This document shows, in pieces, positions 4,984 to 7,034 of a stretch of 7,034 bases of DNA (its first letter is position 1; each line of letters starts with the position of its first letter). The stretch is taken from the NCBI GenBank assembly GCA_027482795.1, contig JAIXVS010000184.1, positions 1 through 7,034 of the forward strand, given 5' to 3'. Under the pieces are notes generated by a model. It had not been told where the DNA came from and made no database searches. It was given only the letters and a program-made list of their open reading frames with translations. Both the position numbers and the translations under genes were made by a program. This stretch comes from Rhodobacter sp. GTDB lineage: Bacteria; Pseudomonadota; Alphaproteobacteria; Rhodobacterales; Rhodobacteraceae.

Positions 4984-5193
4984 CTACTTCTGTGGCAACA
5001 GCCCCTTCGGGCTGAACCTCTGCACGAGCAGCAGAACTGCCCCCAGCGTGATCAGGCGCAGATGAGGGGCTGTCTCGATCAGATTGGCCTTTAGCACCCC
5101 ATCGGGCAGGGGCATGGTGACATAGCCCATGGCCACGGGGCCTGAGTTTTCCACCATCAACGGCAGCCATACCAACAAAATCCAGCCCAGCAC
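4984..5193 (-). CDS. Small two-span membrane protein of unknown function
   Basis: From GTG 5193 the product is 69 residues with two hydrophobic segments: LGWILLVWLPLMV near the N terminus and LITLGAVLLLVQRF near residues 45-60. They are joined by a loop containing GPVAMGYVTMPLPDG, and the tail FSPKGLLPQK is basic. The start is chosen because GGAAGGG (complement of 5199-5205) lies five bases upstream; the frame also stays open to a TTG at 5238. It follows the RTX gene in the same direction after 54 nt and precedes the parDE promoter. The span pattern and good ribosome binding site argue for a real gene, but I recognise no family. A truncated fragment of a larger membrane protein is possible. 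Confidence 0.5.
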   Translation of the reverse strand: MLGWILLVWLPLMVENSGPVAMGYVTMPLPDGVLKANLIETAPHLRLITLGAVLLLVQRFSPKGLLPQK

Positions 5194-5247
5194 CGCGACC
5201 CTTCCGTGAACCCCTGAGCCCAAACTGGCTAAGTCCAAATTGCGGTC

Positions 5248-7034
5248 TTAAAACACAAAGAAATCATCCGCCGCCAACGTCAAACCTGCCGTTAGCGTGA
5301 CAAAATGCACAGCGGCATCGCTGCCCGATCCATCTGCGTCATAGAACAGTCGTCCTGTTGCAGCCTCGTAGATCAGGCGGGTATCGGCGGTGATTGTGCC
5401 ATTGACAGACACCGCATCTGCCCCTTGCGCACCCAAATCCAGCCCAAGGAATAAGGTGGTGTCTAGCCTGATCACATCTTCGCCGCTGGTGAAATCAACG
5501 ATGCGGTCGATGTTGGCCGTGCTAAGCACGGTGTTAAACACAAACCCATCCGCCCCCGCGCCGCCAATCAGCATATCCACGCCAAGGCCGCCGTTCAGCA
5601 GGTTGTCACCGCTATTGCCGATCAGCGTATTGGCCATTGCGTTGCCCGTGCCATTGATCGCACCTGTTCCCGAAAGATATAGGTTTTCAACAAAGCGCAC
5701 CCCAACCGAGGCATCCAAGCTAAAGCTGACCGAGGATTGCACCGTATCGGTGCCGCCCGCATTTACCGTGCTGGCGCTGGTGGTGGTTTCAAACACGCGG
5801 TCGCCTGCGTTGTTGACGACATAGATATCACTGCCTGCGCCGCCGATCATCGTATCTGCACCCGCGCCGCCATCAAGCAGGTTATTGCCAACATTGCCCG
5901 TCAGCACATTGTCCAGACCATTGCCGCGCCCGTCGACATTGCCGCTGCCTGTCAGGGTTAGGTTTTCCACAAATTGCAAACCCGCCCCATTGCCTAGGTT
6001 ATAGCTGACCGACGTGCGCACCGTATCTATCCCGCCAGCATCAATGCCGCTGGTTGTGGTGGTGGTTTCAAAGATCAGATCATCTGTGCTTTCAACAACA
6101 TAGGTGTCATTGCCCGCCCCGCCCAGCATCGTATCAACCCCAGCGCCGCCATCCAGCAGGTTGTTGCCGCTGTTGCCGTGCAGCACATTGCCCAAGCTAT
6201 TGCCCAGCCCGTTGATATTGCCCGTGCCCGTAAGATGCAGCACTTCGACAAAGCGCAGGCCAAGATAGGCGTTCAAATCCTGACTGACGGCAGATTGTAT
6301 GGTATCTTGGCCACCCGCATCCAAAGTGCCCGTCACACTGGTGGTTTCAAACACGCGGTCGCGCGCCGAAGTGACGATGTATAGATCATTGCCCGCCCCG
6401 CCGATCATACGGTCATCGCCTGCGCCGCCGTCCAGCGTGTCATTGCCATCGCCCCCTGACAGGGTATTGGCCCCCGTATTGCCCAACAAGACATTGCTAA
6501 GCCCGTTGCCTGTGCCGCTGATATTGCCCCGCCCCGTGAGGGTAAGGTTTTCGACAAAGCTGACACCAACTGTGGCGGCAAGGCTAAAGGTCACGGCGCT
6601 TTCCACGCGGTCAACCCCGCCCGCATCCAGCGTTGATGCGGTTGTCGTGGTCTCAAACACTTGGTCCCTCGCCGCGCCCACGATAAACACATCATTGCCC
6701 GCGCCGCCCAGCATCGTGTCATTGCCGCCCGCGCCATTCAGCGTGTCGTGCCCCGCACCGCCGTCCAGCACATTGGCCGCGCTGTTGCCCGTGACACTAT
6801 TGTCCAATGCGTTGCCCGTGGCATTGACACGGGCTTGACCGATCAGACTTAGGTTTTCGACAAAACTTGTCCCAACCGCCGCCGCAAGCGAGAATGTCAC
6901 CGCGCTTTGCACCAGATCGGTGCCGCCCGCATCCACGCCCGAGGTGGTGGTCGTTGTCTCGTAAACGCGGTCGCCGTCGGCATTGACGACAAAGATGTCA
7001 TTGCCCGCACCGCCCAGCATCGTGTCATTGCCGC
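5248..7034 (-). CDS. Modular RTX calcium-binding protein, C-terminal part (5' end outside window)
   Basis: The frame is open past the right edge (GNDT precedes the Met codon at 7020), so the true start lies outside. About 594 residues are visible. They consist of five tandem modules, each with one to three RTX nonapeptides (GGAGNDxYV type), which bind Ca2+ in a parallel beta roll. Each is followed by a VFETTTTTSG-like Thr-rich linker, DAGGxDTVQSSVSF, FVENLxLTG and GxGNxLxNxLxGN segments. A distinct 107-aa C-terminal domain follows (GxDVIRLDTTLF, YEAATGRLFYDADG) and ends DDFFVF. An acidic-hydrophobic C terminus of this kind is the usual uncleaved type I secretion signal, so the protein is probably exported through an ABC/MFP/TolC channel and folds outside in calcium. 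No enzymatic domain is visible; adhesin, surface-layer or a hydrolase with an N-terminal catalytic domain are all possible. Confidence 0.88.
   Translation of the reverse strand, partial: GNDTMLGGAGNDIFVVNADGDRVYETTTTTSGVDAGGTDLVQSAVTFSLAAAVGTSFVENLSLIGQARVNATGNALDNSVTGNSAANVLDGGAGHDTLNGAGGNDTMLGGAGNDVFIVGAARDQVFETTTTASTLDAGGVDRVESAVTFSLAATVGVSFVENLTLTGRGNISGTGNGLSNVLLGNTGANTLSGGDGNDTLDGGAGDDRMIGGAGNDLYIVTSARDRVFETTSVTGTLDAGGQDTIQSAVSQDLNAYLGLRFVEVLHLTGTGNINGLGNSLGNVLHGNSGNNLLDGGAGVDTMLGGAGNDTYVVESTDDLIFETTTTTSGIDAGGIDTVRTSVSYNLGNGAGLQFVENLTLTGSGNVDGRGNGLDNVLTGNVGNNLLDGGAGADTMIGGAGSDIYVVNNAGDRVFETTTSASTVNAGGTDTVQSSVSFSLDASVGVRFVENLYLSGTGAINGTGNAMANTLIGNSGDNLLNGGLGVDMLIGGAGADGFVFNTVLSTANIDRIVDFTSGEDVIRLDTTLFLGLDLGAQGADAVSVNGTITADTRLIYEAATGRLFYDADGSGSDAAVHFVTLTAGLTLAADDFFVF
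5572..7020 (-). repeat. Five tandem RTX modules, 102, 102, 93, 93 and 93 residues
   Basis: Module boundaries at the M(L/I)GGAG start are 7020-6715, 6714-6409, 6408-6130, 6129-5851 and 5850-5572. The two upstream modules hold one extra nonapeptide (for example GGDGNDTLD) compared with the three downstream ones. Conserved columns include FETTT, AGG-D, FVEN-L-L-G and GN-GN-LL-GG. The DNA has diverged enough that the copies are recognisable mainly at the protein level. Confidence 0.85.

Noticed and set aside
4999..5014. Hairpin CAGCCC-CTTC-GGGCTG near the end of the small membrane-protein gene as a terminator
   Set aside because: It lies inside the coding sequence (FSPKGLLPQK region), and no U tract follows on the minus strand.
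5390..6838. + strand open frames opposite the RTX repeats, rich in Pro, Ser, Val and Leu
   Set aside because: They mirror the periodicity of the RTX modules and are explained as the complement of the repeats.
5572..7020. Tandem repeat as a CRISPR array or satellite DNA
   Set aside because: The period (279 or 306 bp) is in frame, the repeats are diverged at DNA level and encode conserved RTX motifs.

Overview
The window looks like the chromosome of a GC-rich alphaproteobacterium, probably Rhodobacterales (Roseobacter/Rhodobacter type). This rests on codon usage, the grouping of exonuclease III, ErpA and dGTPase genes, and an RTX protein with the module style common in that order. It is an inference from pattern recognition, with no database search.

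Layout. (1) 3-473, +: the C-terminal part of an FAD-dependent aromatic-ring-type monooxygenase, cut by the left edge. (2) 475-620: a 146-bp imperfect palindrome between convergent genes, terminator-like and possibly a dispersed repeat. (3) 621-2557, -: a probable three-gene operon transcribed erpA (Fe-S carrier), an unrecognised 237-aa protein, then xthA (exonuclease III). (4) 2558-2626: a compact divergent promoter region with a hairpin around the shared AT-rich core. (5) 2627-3966, +: dgt (HD-domain dNTP triphosphohydrolase) and, overlapping its stop codon as ATGA, a 54-aa single-span membrane protein with a two-cysteine C-terminal motif. (6) 4003-4368, +: a diverged second copy of the end of that unit, consisting of the last ~42 codons of dgt plus the small membrane protein, with the two frames now merged. 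(7) 4376-4922, -: a ParD/ParE-type toxin-antitoxin operon with a good promoter and a 10-bp direct repeat over the -10 box. (8) 4984-5193, -: a small two-span membrane protein of unknown role. (9) 5248-7034, -: the C-terminal 594 or so residues of a modular RTX calcium-binding protein, probably exported by type I secretion, cut by the right edge.

How it works together. The left half is housekeeping: DNA repair (xthA), nucleotide-pool control (dgt) and Fe-S assembly (erpA). The right half is accessory: a plasmid-type toxin-antitoxin module, an orphan membrane protein and a secreted repeat protein. The boundary falls at the duplicated dgt tail, which makes that point (about 3660-4370) the most interesting in the window. 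The short genes there, including the 54-aa one, are easily missed by standard gene callers.
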